A DNA stretch of 64,000 bases from Pseudomonas sp. PB106 (GTDB lineage: Bacteria; Pseudomonadota; Gammaproteobacteria; Pseudomonadales; Pseudomonadaceae). The DNA is taken from assembly GCF_009764645.1 (NCBI RefSeq), contig NZ_RWIM01000015.1, positions 1-64,000 of the forward strand, in the 5' to 3' direction. Shown here piece by piece: positions 33,753 through 42,927 of the stretch (position 1 is its first letter; every line of letters starts with the position of its first letter). Under the pieces are notes generated by a model. That model was not told where the DNA came from, did no database searches, and saw only the letters and a list, made by a program, of their open reading frames with translations. A program made the position numbers and the translations under genes.

Positions 33753-34334
33753 ATGCTAACCCAGGAAGAGGATCAGCAGCTGGTCGAGCGCGTTCAACGC
33801 GGCGACAAGCGAGCTTTCGATCTGTTGGTGCTGAAGTATCAGCACAAGATTCTCGGGTTGATCGTGCGTTTCGTGCACGACACCCATGAAGCCCAGGACG
33901 TGGCTCAGGAAGCCTTTATCAAGGCGTATCGAGCACTTGGAAACTTTCGCGGCGATAGTGCGTTTTATACGTGGCTGTACCGTATTGCCATTAACACGGC
34001 AAAGAACTACCTGGTTTCCCGCGGCCGTCGGCCGCCGGACAGTGATGTAAGTTCAGAAGATGCAGAGTTCTACGACGGCGATCACGGCCTCAAGGATCTC
34101 GAATCACCAGAACGTGCACTGCTGCGGGATGAGATCGAAGGCACCGTCCATCGAACCATCCAGCAACTGCCAGAGGATTTGCGTACGGCGTTAACTTTAC
34201 GTGAATTCGATGGTCTGAGTTACGAGGACATTGCGAGCGTCATGCAGTGTCCGGTGGGTACCGTGCGCTCCCGGATTTTCCGCGCTCGGGAGGCCATCGA
34301 TAAAGCCCTGCAGCCGTTGTTGCAGGAAAACTGA
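33753..34334 (+). CDS. algU: Extracytoplasmic-function sigma factor AlgU (RpoE/sigma-22)
   Basis: A 193-residue ECF sigma factor. Region 2 is AFDLLVLKYQHKILGLIVRF, then AQDVAQEAFIKAYRAL and SAFYTWLYRIAINTAKNYL. Region 4 is LREFDGLSYEDIASVM, then PVGTVRSRIFRAREAI, the recognition helix. It controls envelope stress and alginate genes and is held by MucA. Start ATG 33753 (MLTQEEDQQLVERVQ) follows GAGGAG; the longer ORF to 33696 is not supported. It is the first gene of algU-mucA-mucB, with mucD about 210 bp further. Confidence 0.97.
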   Translation: MLTQEEDQQLVERVQRGDKRAFDLLVLKYQHKILGLIVRFVHDTHEAQDVAQEAFIKAYRALGNFRGDSAFYTWLYRIAINTAKNYLVSRGRRPPDSDVSSEDAEFYDGDHGLKDLESPERALLRDEIEGTVHRTIQQLPEDLRTALTLREFDGLSYEDIASVMQCPVGTVRSRIFRAREAIDKALQPLLQEN

Positions 34335-34364
34335 GACAGCGGCGACAGCCAAGAGAGGAACGCC

Positions 34365-34952
34365 ATGAGTCGTGAAGCCCTGCAGGAATCGCTGTCCGCA
34401 GTGATGGATAACGAAGCGGACGAACTGGAATTGCGTCGAGTGCTCAGCGCACTGGATGATGTTGATACCCGTGAGACCTGGGCTCGTTACCAGATCGCTC
34501 GGGCAGCCATGCACAAGGATCTGCTGCTGCCACGTCTGGATATCGCTGCGGCAGTATCTGCTGCACTGGAAGACGAAACAGCGCCAGCCAAAGTATCGCG
34601 CAGCCCATGGCGTAACCTTGGCCGTCTGGCTGTAGCAGCGTCGGTGACTGTTGCCGTTCTGGCCGGTGTCCGCCTGTACAACCAGGACGAGATCGCTGGT
34701 GTTGAACTGGCTCAGCAAACCAACCAGCCTACTTTGGCCACACCACAGGTCAAAGGTCCGGCTGTTCTGGCAGGCTATAGTGAGAGTTCGGAAGCCACTG
34801 GCCCTATGGCCAACGGCGTACTGCAAGGTCAACCAGGCTGGCACGATCAGCGTCTGCCAGGTTACTTGCGCCAACATGCTCAACAGGCTGCACTGAAAGG
34901 TACTGAAAGCGCGCTGCCATACGCACGTGCAGCAAGCCTGGAAAACCGCTAA
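34365..34952 (+). CDS. mucA: Anti-sigma factor MucA
   Basis: A 195-residue inner-membrane anti-sigma factor. The cytoplasmic N-domain (REALQESLSAVMDNEADELE, then WARYQIARAAMHKD) binds AlgU. A membrane helix lies near residues 84-104 (NLGRLAVAASVTVAVLAGV). The C-terminal periplasmic part binds MucB and contains AlgW cleavage sites. It ends at full length, so there is no sign of the truncations that cause mucoidy. It starts 30 bp after algU. Confidence 0.96.
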   Translation: MSREALQESLSAVMDNEADELELRRVLSALDDVDTRETWARYQIARAAMHKDLLLPRLDIAAAVSAALEDETAPAKVSRSPWRNLGRLAVAASVTVAVLAGVRLYNQDEIAGVELAQQTNQPTLATPQVKGPAVLAGYSESSEATGPMANGVLQGQPGWHDQRLPGYLRQHAQQAALKGTESALPYARAASLENR

Positions 34953-34960
34953 GGAGGATC

Positions 34961-35926
34961 ATGCGCGCCATACCTCTACTTTCGCTTCTGCTCAGTGGCT
35001 GGTTCATTGTTCCAGCCCACGCCGACGAGGCCCAAGACTGGTTGATCCGTCTGGGCCAGGCCGAGCAGCAGCAAAGCTTTCACGGCACCTTCGTTTACGA
35101 GCGTAACGGTAGTTTTTCTACCCACAACATCTGGCATCGTGTCCAGAATGGCGAGGTCCGCGAGCGTTTACTCCAGCTCGACGGTTCGGCACAGGAAGTC
35201 GTGCGCATTGATGGGCATACTCAATGCGTCAGTGGCACTCTGATTGCCGGGCTAGGGGATTCTCCCAACTCTGCCGCTCGTCCTCTCGATCCCAAAAAGC
35301 TGAAAAATTGGTATGACCTTGCCGTCATTGGCAATTCGCGTGTGGCCGGGCGTGATGCGGTGATCGTATCGCTGACGCCGCGTGATCAGCACCGGTATGG
35401 TTTCGAACTGCATTTGGACAAACAGACCGGTCTGCCCTTGAAGTCGTTGCTGTTGAATGACAAAGGGCAGTTGCTCGAACGTTTCCAGTTCACCAGTCTC
35501 GATACCGATGAAGTTCCTTCTGACAAGGATCTGCTGGCCGATGCCGACTGCAAGCCCATCACGCTTGATAGTGACAAGGCTTCTGCGGTGAAGACGGCTC
35601 AGGTCTGGCATTCGGACTGGCTGCCGCCGGGTTTCGAACTGACCAGCAGCACTTCGCACAAAGACCCGGAAACCAAGACTCAGGTCAACAGCCTGATGTA
35701 CGACGATGGTTTGGCACGTTTCTCGGTTTTCCTGGAGCCGCTGAACGGGGCAACCGTTACCGATACACGGACGCAGCTGGGTCCGACCGTCGCTGTTTCA
35801 CGTCGTCTGACCACGCCGCAAGGTGAAATGATGGTGACCGTAGTCGGCGAAATTCCGATCGGTACCGCCGAGCGAATTGCCTTGTCCATGCGCAACAACG
35901 ATGGCGCTGCAACCAGCAAGCAGTGA
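34961..35926 (+). CDS. mucB: MucB (RseB-type) periplasmic regulator of MucA
   Basis: A 321-residue precursor with a signal peptide (RAIPLLSLLLSGWFIVPAHA). The LolA-like N-domain begins DEAQDWLIRLGQAEQQQSF. The RseB C-domain follows (VWHSDWLPPGFELTSSTSHK). It protects MucA from proteolysis and senses mislocalised lipopolysaccharide. It starts 8 bp after mucA with GGAGG upstream. Confidence 0.95.
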   Translation: MRAIPLLSLLLSGWFIVPAHADEAQDWLIRLGQAEQQQSFHGTFVYERNGSFSTHNIWHRVQNGEVRERLLQLDGSAQEVVRIDGHTQCVSGTLIAGLGDSPNSAARPLDPKKLKNWYDLAVIGNSRVAGRDAVIVSLTPRDQHRYGFELHLDKQTGLPLKSLLLNDKGQLLERFQFTSLDTDEVPSDKDLLADADCKPITLDSDKASAVKTAQVWHSDWLPPGFELTSSTSHKDPETKTQVNSLMYDDGLARFSVFLEPLNGATVTDTRTQLGPTVAVSRRLTTPQGEMMVTVVGEIPIGTAERIALSMRNNDGAATSKQ

Positions 35927-36021
35927 GCTGATTTCAGTCATTTCCACCTCTTATTAGAGACGTAGATGAAATGTTTGCTGAGCATTTTCATTTGCAAATC
36001 CCCCGAAAATTTTTTATAGGT

Positions 36022-36045
36022 CAGAGCCTCACGGCTCTGGCCTTG
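36022..36045 (+). terminator. Hairpin between mucB and mucD
   Basis: CAGAGCC (36022-36028) pairs with GGCTCTG (36033-36039) with a 4-nt loop, followed by a T-rich GCCTTGTTTGTTG stretch. A second palindrome, TTGTTCC-C-GGAACAA, lies at 36050-36064. It occupies the place of mucC and probably lowers readthrough into mucD. Confidence 0.5.
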
Positions 36046-36136
36046 TTTGTTGTTCCCGGAACAAAAATGCCGGTCGGTGGTTTCCGGTGTTCCTTGCTCC
36101 ATATCGCTTAACCCTGCTCGTCGTAACGGGAGCTGT

Positions 36137-37567
36137 ATGTCGATACCTAGCTTGAAGTCTTATCTCTCCATCTTCGCCACTGTGCTGCTGCTCGGTCAGG
36201 CGATTCCTGCTGCGCAAGCAGCCGATCTGCCTGATTTCACCCAACTGGTCGAGCAAGCCTCACCTGCGGTCGTGAACATCAGTACCACGCAGAAGCTGCC
36301 GGATCGCAAAGTGAATCAGCAGATGCCTGATCTCGAAGGTTTGCCGCCGATGCTGCGCGAGTTCTTCGAGCGCGGCATGCCGCCTCAACAGCGCTCCCCA
36401 CGCGGCGATCGTCAGCGTGAAGCGCAATCGCTGGGTTCGGGCTTCATCATTTCCCCGGACGGTTACATCCTCACCAATAACCATGTGATTGCCGATGCCG
36501 ACGAAATCCTCGTTCGCCTGGCAGATCGCAGTGAAATGAAAGCCAAGCTGATCGGCACTGATCCGCGTTCCGACGTTGCGCTGTTGAAAATCGAAGGCAA
36601 GGATCTGCCGGTGCTCAAGCTCGGCAAATCCCAGGACCTGAAAGCCGGCCAGTGGGTCGTCGCGATCGGTTCGCCATTTGGCTTTGATCACACGGTGACT
36701 CAAGGCATCGTCAGTGCCGTCGGTCGTAGCCTGCCGAACGAAAACTACGTGCCGTTCATCCAGACCGACGTGCCGATCAATCCGGGCAACTCCGGTGGTC
36801 CGCTGTTCAACCTGAACGGTGAAGTGGTCGGCATCAACTCGCAGATATACACCCGTTCCGGTGGCTTCATGGGCGTGTCGTTCGCGATTCCGATCGACGT
36901 GGCGATGGACGTATCCAATCAACTGAAGAGCGGCGGCAAAGTCAGCCGTGGCTGGCTGGGCGTGGTGATCCAGGAAGTGAACAAGGATCTGGCCGAGTCG
37001 TTTGGTCTGGACAAACCAGCCGGTGCGCTGGTGGCGCAGATTCAGGATGACGGTCCTGCTGCCAAGGGCGGTCTACAAGTCGGCGACGTGATCCTGAGCA
37101 TGAATGGCCAGCCGATCGTTATGTCTGCTGACCTGCCGCATCTGGTCGGTGCACTCAAGGCTGGCGCCAAAGCCAATCTGGAAGTGATTCGTGAAGGCAA
37201 GCGCAAGAACGTCGAACTGACGGTTGGCGCGATCCCGGACGAAGACAAAGAGTTGGATGCACTGCCGAAGTCCGGCGCGGAGAGCACCAGTAATCGCCTC
37301 GGTGTTTCGGTGAGCGAGCTGACCGCCGAGCAGAAGAAAACCTACGACCTCAAAGGTGGTGTGGTGATCAAGGAAGTGCAGGACGGTCCGGCAGCACTGA
37401 TCGGTCTGCAGCCAGGTGATGTGATCACACACCTGAACAACCAGGCCATCGGTTCCACCAAGGAGTTCGGTGAAATCGCCAAGGCGCTGCCGAAGAACCG
37501 TTCGGTGTCGATGCGCGTTCTGCGTCAAGGCCGTGCCAGCTTCATCACCTTCAAACTGGCTGAATAA
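36137..37567 (+). CDS. mucD: Periplasmic serine protease MucD (DegP-like)
   Basis: A 476-residue HtrA-family protease and chaperone. The signal peptide ends PAAQA before ADLPDF. The catalytic triad is His in ILTNNHVIADAD, Asp in DPRSDVALLKIE, and Ser in NPGNSGGPLF. Two PDZ domains follow (GWLGVVIQEV and NRLGVSVSEL). It degrades misfolded envelope proteins and restrains AlgU activation. ATG 36137 has GGGAG upstream; an in-frame extension to 36047 precedes it. It probably has its own promoter because of the hairpin upstream. A strong terminator follows. Confidence 0.95.
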   Translation: MSIPSLKSYLSIFATVLLLGQAIPAAQAADLPDFTQLVEQASPAVVNISTTQKLPDRKVNQQMPDLEGLPPMLREFFERGMPPQQRSPRGDRQREAQSLGSGFIISPDGYILTNNHVIADADEILVRLADRSEMKAKLIGTDPRSDVALLKIEGKDLPVLKLGKSQDLKAGQWVVAIGSPFGFDHTVTQGIVSAVGRSLPNENYVPFIQTDVPINPGNSGGPLFNLNGEVVGINSQIYTRSGGFMGVSFAIPIDVAMDVSNQLKSGGKVSRGWLGVVIQEVNKDLAESFGLDKPAGALVAQIQDDGPAAKGGLQVGDVILSMNGQPIVMSADLPHLVGALKAGAKANLEVIREGKRKNVELTVGAIPDEDKELDALPKSGAESTSNRLGVSVSELTAEQKKTYDLKGGVVIKEVQDGPAALIGLQPGDVITHLNNQAIGSTKEFGEIAKALPKNRSVSMRVLRQGRASFITFKLAE

Positions 37568-37588
37568 TCCAGCGGTAGGGTAAAAAGA

Positions 37589-37614
37589 AACCGCCTCGAA
37601 TGAGGCGGTTTTTT
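37589..37614. terminator. Terminator between mucD and the BepA-like gene
   Basis: AACCGCCTC pairs with GAGGCGGTT around GAAT, followed by six T on the plus strand. An A-rich left flank gives some function for the minus strand. Confidence 0.92.
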
Positions 37615-37646
37615 ATGCCTGAAGCTTTTCCAGCGCCAATAAAAAC

Positions 37647-39080
37647 TTAGCCCATCATGTCCTTGATCATGCGTTCCTGCTCCATCAGTTCACGCTGACG
37701 GGCATCGATCCGCGAGGACAGCGGGAAGTTGCTGCCAGCCTTGCGCTTGGCAAAATCGAGCTGCTGAATCGCCTGACGATAATCGCCAACCAGCGCGAAG
37801 TATTCGGCACGCGCCTGATGCAGACCGATAATGTTCCCCGACAAGCCACGCGTCTCGGCGACCTGATACCAGACGTCCGGATCATCCGGGCGTGATTTGA
37901 GCAAACCTTCCAGCGCCTTCTCGGCATCGGCGGCGCGATTCTGTTTGAGCAACAGATCGACGCGCACCTGATTCAGCGGATAGTTGCCGGGATACTGTGC
38001 GAGCATCCGGTCTACCCGCGACTGCGCATCAGGCAGGCGATTATTGGTGATGTCGAGATCGACCTGGGCGAGGTTATAGATGATTTCGTTCGGTGAGGTC
38101 GCCAGCAATTGCTTGAGGTTCTCGCGCGCCTCGTTCAACTGTCCGCCCTTGATTTGCGCAATCGCCAGCCCGTAACGCGCCACGTCATTCTTCGGGTTTT
38201 CATCCAGTTGTGCACGGAAGCGCTTGGCGCCCAGGCCTGGGGTTTCTTCGTAGATCAGTTGCACACGTGCGCGAATCAGTTGATAGCGCTTGGAGTCTTC
38301 GATACCGCCCGGTTTGGCTTGTTCGGCGCGGTTGCGGGTGTCGGCAATACGCGATTCGGTCACCGGGTGAGTCAACAGAAATTCCGGCGGCTTGGCGTCG
38401 AAACGATACTGACGCATCAGGCGTTCGAACATCGTCGGCATCGAGCGCGGATCGTATCCGGCCTTTTCCAGATTGAGGATGCCGATGCGGTCGGCTTCCT
38501 GTTCGTTTTGGCGGGAGAAGGTTCGTTGTGACTGAATGGCCGCAGCCTGAGTCCCGGCAATGGTCGCGATCCCGGCATCACCGCCACCGGCCGCAGCAAT
38601 GACGATCCCGGCCAGCAACGCGGCCATCATCGGCACCTGCATGCGCTGCGAAGCCTCTACGCCACGAGCAAAGTGGCGTTGCGACAAGTGAGCCAATTCG
38701 TGTGCCAGTACCGAAGCGTATTCGCCCTCAGTTTGTGCGTTGAGGAACAGACCGCCGTTGACCCCAACCACCCCGCCCGGTGCCGCGAAGGCGTTGAGCT
38801 GCGGGCTGTTGATCAGGATGAACTCAAGGCGCCGGTCAGTGACCTGGCTGGTTTCGACCAGCTTATAAACGCTGGACTCGACGTAGTCCTTGAGCTGCGG
38901 ATCATTGAGTTGTGAGACCTGGCTGCGCAACATGGCCAACCAGGCACGACCGAGCTGATATTCCTGTTGCGGCGAGACAATGGCAGAACTGGCGTCGCCA
39001 AGTGACGGCAGATCGTCGGCAAAGCCCGGTGAGGCGAGCAGGCAAGCGAGCGTCAGCAGGGTAGGGCGCAGAAAAGTCAT
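37647..39080 (-). CDS. M48-family metalloprotease, BepA/LoiP-like
   Basis: A 477-residue periplasmic zinc protease with TPR repeats. The signal peptide (RPTLLTLACLLASPGFA) precedes DDLPSLGDASS. The zinc motif is VLAHELAHLSQRH near residues 128-140, and NEQEADRIG near 195 supplies the third ligand. The C-terminal half has TPR-like helices (YGLAIAQIKGGQLNEAREN). This is the architecture of E. coli BepA (YfgC), which handles LptD and BAM substrates. ATG 39080 was chosen over an upstream one by the signal peptide. Convergent with mucD, it fits an envelope-quality-control neighbourhood. Confidence 0.9.
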   Translation of the reverse strand: MTFLRPTLLTLACLLASPGFADDLPSLGDASSAIVSPQQEYQLGRAWLAMLRSQVSQLNDPQLKDYVESSVYKLVETSQVTDRRLEFILINSPQLNAFAAPGGVVGVNGGLFLNAQTEGEYASVLAHELAHLSQRHFARGVEASQRMQVPMMAALLAGIVIAAAGGGDAGIATIAGTQAAAIQSQRTFSRQNEQEADRIGILNLEKAGYDPRSMPTMFERLMRQYRFDAKPPEFLLTHPVTESRIADTRNRAEQAKPGGIEDSKRYQLIRARVQLIYEETPGLGAKRFRAQLDENPKNDVARYGLAIAQIKGGQLNEARENLKQLLATSPNEIIYNLAQVDLDITNNRLPDAQSRVDRMLAQYPGNYPLNQVRVDLLLKQNRAADAEKALEGLLKSRPDDPDVWYQVAETRGLSGNIIGLHQARAEYFALVGDYRQAIQQLDFAKRKAGSNFPLSSRIDARQRELMEQERMIKDMMG

Positions 39081-39178
39081 GCACAAAGCCTTAGAAGACA
39101 AAGACCTTACTGTAGCCGGACACCGGGCTTGCGACCAGATATTCTAGGCAGCTCGATGACCCGAACCGGAGTGACGCA

Positions 39179-39418
39179 ATGACTGACGCTGTAGCCCATG
39201 ACGTTGAACTGGACGCCAGTGGCCTGAATTGTCCGTTGCCATTGCTCAAGGCAAAAATGGAGCTGAACAAACTCCAAAGCGGCGCGGTACTCAAGGTGAT
39301 CGCCACGGATGCCGGCTCTCAACGCGACTTCCGCACCTTTGCCAAATTGGCCGGTCATACGCTGCTGCTCGAAGAAGACGAGGCGGGCGTTTACCGTTAC
39401 TGGTTGAAAAAAGCCTGA
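39179..39418 (+). CDS. TusA-family sulfurtransferase-like protein
   Basis: A 79-residue protein of the TusA/SirA/YedF fold. The active Cys motif is LDASGLNCPLPLLKAKM (C-P-x-P), as in the family. Members carry persulfide sulfur for tRNA thiolation, molybdenum cofactor or other pathways. No other tus genes are near. The ATG at 39179 follows GGAG. It lies 32 bp before the AI-2E-family gene, so they may be co-transcribed. Confidence 0.9.
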   Translation: MTDAVAHDVELDASGLNCPLPLLKAKMELNKLQSGAVLKVIATDAGSQRDFRTFAKLAGHTLLLEEDEAGVYRYWLKKA

Positions 39419-39450
39419 GAACTGCAGCGTACAAAACCTAAGGATTATTG

Positions 39451-40521
39451 ATGTTCAAAGTGTTACGCGACTGGATTCAGCGCTACTTCTCCGATGAAGA
39501 AGCGGTGGTGCTGGCAGTGCTGCTAATTCTTGCCTTTACCGCCGTTTTAACGCTCGGCGGCATGCTTGCGCCGGTGCTGGCAGGGATGGTGCTGGCCTAC
39601 CTGATGCAAGGATTAGTCGTCACCCTCGAACGCCTGCGGGTGCCGGGTGGAGCGGCGGTTGGGTTGGTGTTTGCGCTGTTCATGGGCGTGTTGCTGCTGT
39701 TTATCGTTGTGGTGCTGCCGTTGCTCTGGCACCAGTTGATCACGCTGTTCAACGAACTGCCGGGCATGCTCGCCAAGTGGCAATCGCTGCTGTTATTGCT
39801 GCCGGAGCGTTATCCGCATCTGGTCTCTGACGAGCAAGTGCTGCAAGCCATCGAGGCGGCGCGCGGCGAGATTGGCAAGTTCGGCCAGTGGGCACTGACG
39901 TTTTCGCTGTCGAGTCTGCCGCTGCTGGTCAACATCATGATCTATCTGGTGTTGGTGCCGATTCTGGTGTTCTTCTTCCTCAAGGATCGGGCGATGATCG
40001 GCCGGTGGGTGCGGGGTTACCTGCCGCGTGAACGTGCGCTAATCACCCGTGTCGCGCAGGAAATGAACCGGCAGATCGCCAATTACATTCGTGGCAAAGT
40101 CATCGAAATCGTGATTTGTGGTGGCGTGACCTACATCGCGTTTGTTGCGCTCGGGCTCAACTACGCGGCGTTGCTCGCATTGTTGGTCGGCGTGTCGGTG
40201 GTGGTGCCGTATGTCGGGGCTGTGGTGGTGACCGTACCGGTGCTGCTGATTGCACTGTTCCAGTGGGGCTGGAGTGATCAGTTCATCTATCTGATGGCGG
40301 TCTACGGGATCATCCAGACACTGGATGGCAACGTGCTGGTGCCGCTGCTGTTCTCGGAGGCAGTCAACCTGCACCCGGTGGCAATCATCTGTGCGGTGCT
40401 GTTGTTCGGCGGGTTGTGGGGATTTTGGGGGGTGTTCTTCGCGATCCCGCTGGCGACGCTGTTCAAGGCTGTGCTGGATGCTTGGCCGCGCCAAGAGCCG
40501 GCGGTGGCGCCTTTGCTATAG
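39451..40521 (+). CDS. AI-2E family transporter (PerM/UPF0118-type)
   Basis: A 356-residue membrane protein with about seven helices and a large soluble loop near residues 95-150 (WHQLITLFNELPGMLAKWQ). The C-terminal motif GIIQTLDGNVLVPLLFSEAVNLHP is diagnostic of the family. Some members export autoinducer-2 and others Na+; the substrate here is unknown. ATG 39451 is the likely start. The gene follows the TusA-like gene closely, and a REP pair lies after it. Confidence 0.9.
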   Translation: MFKVLRDWIQRYFSDEEAVVLAVLLILAFTAVLTLGGMLAPVLAGMVLAYLMQGLVVTLERLRVPGGAAVGLVFALFMGVLLLFIVVVLPLLWHQLITLFNELPGMLAKWQSLLLLLPERYPHLVSDEQVLQAIEAARGEIGKFGQWALTFSLSSLPLLVNIMIYLVLVPILVFFFLKDRAMIGRWVRGYLPRERALITRVAQEMNRQIANYIRGKVIEIVICGGVTYIAFVALGLNYAALLALLVGVSVVVPYVGAVVVTVPVLLIALFQWGWSDQFIYLMAVYGIIQTLDGNVLVPLLFSEAVNLHPVAIICAVLLFGGLWGFWGVFFAIPLATLFKAVLDAWPRQEPAVAPLL

Positions 40522-40559
40522 CGATTATATCCGGATGCTCTCGGTGAGGCAGAGGGCCT

Positions 40560-40632
40560 CATCGCTGGCAAGCCAGCTCCCACAGGGTTTTCGGTGCACA
40601 CAAACCTTGTGGGAGCTGGCTTGCCAGCGATG
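40560..40632. repeat. REP pair (ATCGCTGGCAAGCCAGCTCC class)
   Basis: Inverted arms at 40560-40584 and 40608-40632 share the core GGCAAGCCAGCTCCCACA. This is a third REP subclass, seen only once in the window. It lies between convergent genes. Confidence 0.88.
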
Positions 40633-40658
40633 GCGTCAGAGAAGACACCAGAGAAACA

Positions 40659-41132
40659 TCAAGCTTTATTCAGATCCTGAGCCGCAGCCAAAACCGCATC
40701 CACATGCCCTGGCACCTTCACACCACGCCATTCCTGACGCAGCACACCGTTCTTATCGATCAGGAAAGTGCTGCGATCAACGCCCAGGTATTCCTTGCCG
40801 TACAGCTTCTTCAACTTGATCACGTCGAACAGCTGGCAGACGGCTTCGTCCTTGTCGCTGATCAACTCGAACGGAAAGGCTTGCTTGCCCTTGAAGTTCT
40901 CATGGGACTTCAGGCTGTCGCGTGAAATGCCGAAGACTTCCGTGTTGGCAGCCTTGAACGCTTCATGTTGATCACGGAAGCCCTGACCCTGAGTCGTGCA
41001 GCCCGGGGTGCTGTCCTTCGGATAGAAGTAGATCACCACTTGTTTGCCCTTCAGGGCAGACAGGCTGACGGTCTGTCCGCTGGTGGCAGGGGCTGAGAAA
41101 TCGGCAACTGGTTGGTCGATGACAACGGCCAT
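40659..41132 (-). CDS. bcp: Thioredoxin-dependent peroxiredoxin Bcp
   Basis: A 157-residue peroxiredoxin of the BCP/PrxQ group. The active segment is YFYPKDSTPGCTTQGQGFRD with the peroxidatic Cys near residue 45. The resolving Cys that follows five residues later in E. coli Bcp is replaced by Gly, so it may act as a 1-Cys enzyme or use the Cys in EAVCQLF near 92. It reduces peroxides in the cytoplasm. It starts 10 bp after the gcvR stop in the same direction. Confidence 0.92.
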   Translation of the reverse strand: MAVVIDQPVADFSAPATSGQTVSLSALKGKQVVIYFYPKDSTPGCTTQGQGFRDQHEAFKAANTEVFGISRDSLKSHENFKGKQAFPFELISDKDEAVCQLFDVIKLKKLYGKEYLGVDRSTFLIDKNGVLRQEWRGVKVPGHVDAVLAAAQDLNKA

Positions 41133-41142
41133 GAAAGCTTCC

Positions 41143-41703
41143 TTACATTGGGTTCTGTGGGCGCCAAGGCTCGATCAGTGCGTCCAGGTTCATCGCGTCG
41201 GAGAAGTCGAGGAACTGGTCGCGCAGCCAACTGATCTGGGTGCCGGCCGGCAGGGTCACGGTGAACGTGGCGTTGAGCATGGTGCCGCCGGTCTGTGGTG
41301 CCTGATAGGTGTCGCAGGTCAGGTTTTCCAGCTCGACGTTGTGGTCCATGAAGAACTGGCACAGCTCATTGATGATGTCCGGGCGATACGCCGAGCTGAC
41401 ATAAGCCACATAAGGCAGGGCCTGTGGACGATTCTCCAGCGGCGCGCTGCGCACTACGTTGACAGTGAACGCGTGCTTCTTGGAGAGGCTTGGCAGGCTG
41501 CCTTCCAGGCGGGCGAGGGCGTCCCAACTGCCGGAGACCTCGAGGATCAGCGCGCTGCACTCGCCGTGGCGGGTCAGGCGGGAAGTGACTACGGCGCAGC
41601 GGTTTTCATGGCTGGCGCGGCACAGGACGTTAGTCAGCTCCATGGGGTTGGCGCCGAGGGCACTGATGACAAGGAATTGTTCGCGAACTGTGGGGGTGGA
41701 CAT
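41143..41703 (-). CDS. gcvR: Glycine cleavage system transcriptional repressor-like ACT protein
   Basis: A 186-residue protein of two ACT domains: REQFLVISALGANPMELTNVL at the start, and LPYVAYVSSAYRPDIINELCQFF near residue 95. This is the GcvR layout. In E. coli, GcvR senses glycine and holds the activator GcvA. It is transcribed away from dapA and into bcp, as in other pseudomonads. Confidence 0.88.
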   Translation of the reverse strand: MSTPTVREQFLVISALGANPMELTNVLCRASHENRCAVVTSRLTRHGECSALILEVSGSWDALARLEGSLPSLSKKHAFTVNVVRSAPLENRPQALPYVAYVSSAYRPDIINELCQFFMDHNVELENLTCDTYQAPQTGGTMLNATFTVTLPAGTQISWLRDQFLDFSDAMNLDALIEPWRPQNPM

Positions 41704-42031
41704 GCAGCATTCCTAAAGCGATGAGCGGTCGGTAGGTTACGGACGTTGGCCGCCGGGAGTGCCTGTTCTGGCTGTCCGTACAAAGAGACCCGGCAAGCGC
41801 TCGCGGCTCGCTCCACTATAGCGGGAGCGCGTCGATGCGACGCAGGAACGGGGTCTGGGAGGCCGAAAAGGGAGGCTGGAACCCGGCGTACAAGCTGATC
41901 GGTACCGATCAAAGTCTGAAGGGTAGCGAAAAGCGCGGCCAAGGGGAATGGCGGCGGCGCAGTACTTCGCTTGTGCAAGCATCTTGGCGCCAGTACCATT
42001 ACCGCTCTCTTTTTCCGGCAGGAGCGGTTTC
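41704..42031. promoter_or_regulatory. gcvR-dapA divergent intergenic region
   Basis: No gene is supported. A plausible sigma-70 promoter for dapA is TTGTGC (41971-41976), a 17-bp spacer, and TACCAT (41994-41999). The strong ribosome site GCAGGAGCGG precedes dapA. The gcvR promoter was not located. Confidence 0.4.
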
Positions 42032-42910
42032 ATGATTGCGGGCAGTATGGTGGCACTGGTCACTCCCATGGATGCACAAGGGCGTCTTGACTGGGACAGC
42101 CTCAGCAAAATCGTGGACTTCCATCTCAAGAACGGCACCCATGCCATTGTCGCGGTCGGTACTACCGGCGAGTCGGCAACCCTTGATGTAGAAGAACACA
42201 TCGCCGTCATCAAAGCCGTGGTCAAACAGGTTGCCGGGCGCATTCCGGTCATCGCCGGCACTGGCGCCAACTCGACCCGAGAAGCCGTCGAGCTGACCCG
42301 CAATGCCAAAGAAGCCGGCGCCGATGCCTGCCTGCTGGTGGTTCCGTACTACAACAAGCCGACTCAGGAAGGTCTGTACCAGCACTTCAAGCACATCGCT
42401 GAAGCGGTCGACATTCCGCAGATTCTGTACAACGTTCCGGGCCGCACGTCGTGCGACATGCAGGCCGAAACCGTGATTCGCCTGTCCACCGTGCCGAACA
42501 TCATCGGGATCAAGGAAGCCACCGGCGATCTGAAACGCGCCAAAGCGATCATCGACGGCGTCAGCAAGGACTTCGTCGTGCTGTCCGGCGATGATCCGAC
42601 CGCTGTCGAGCTGATCCTGCTGGGTGGCAAAGGCAACATCTCCGTGACCGCCAACGTCGCGCCGCGCGAAATGGCCGATCTGTGCGAGGCCGCGCTCAAG
42701 GGCGACGCTGACACCGCACGGGCCATCAACGAAAAACTGATGCCGCTGCACAAAGACCTGTTCATCGAAGCCAACCCGATTCCAGTGAAGTGGGCTTTGG
42801 TTGAAATGGGCCTGATGCACGAAGGCATCCGCCTGCCACTGACCTGGCTGAGCACACCTTGTCATGAAACGCTGCGTTCGGCCCTGCGCCAATGCAGCGT
42901 CCTGGTTTAA
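42032..42910 (+). CDS. dapA: 4-hydroxy-tetrahydrodipicolinate synthase
   Basis: A 292-residue class I aldolase-fold enzyme that condenses pyruvate with aspartate semialdehyde in lysine and diaminopimelate synthesis. GTTGESATL near residues 43-51 binds pyruvate. [17 protein letters not shown] has the catalytic Tyr near 133. [14 protein letters not shown] carries the Schiff-base Lys near 161. ATG 42032 follows AGGAG; the upstream ORF extension is not supported. It is the first gene of dapA-bamC-MBL-purC. Confidence 0.97.
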   Translation: MIAGSMVALVTPMDAQGRLDWDSLSKIVDFHLKNGTHAIVAVGTTGESATLDVEEHIAVIKAVVKQVAGRIPVIAGTGANSTREAVELTRNAKEAGADACLLVVPYYNKPTQEGLYQHFKHIAEAVDIPQILYNVPGRTSCDMQAETVIRLSTVPNIIGIKEATGDLKRAKAIIDGVSKDFVVLSGDDPTAVELILLGGKGNISVTANVAPREMADLCEAALKGDADTARAINEKLMPLHKDLFIEANPIPVKWALVEMGLMHEGIRLPLTWLSTPCHETLRSALRQCSVLV

Positions 42911-42927
42911 TTGAGGAAGTACAACGC

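Noticed and set aside
34365..34952. mucA loss-of-function allele
   Set aside because: The frame is intact through the periplasmic domain and the length is normal.
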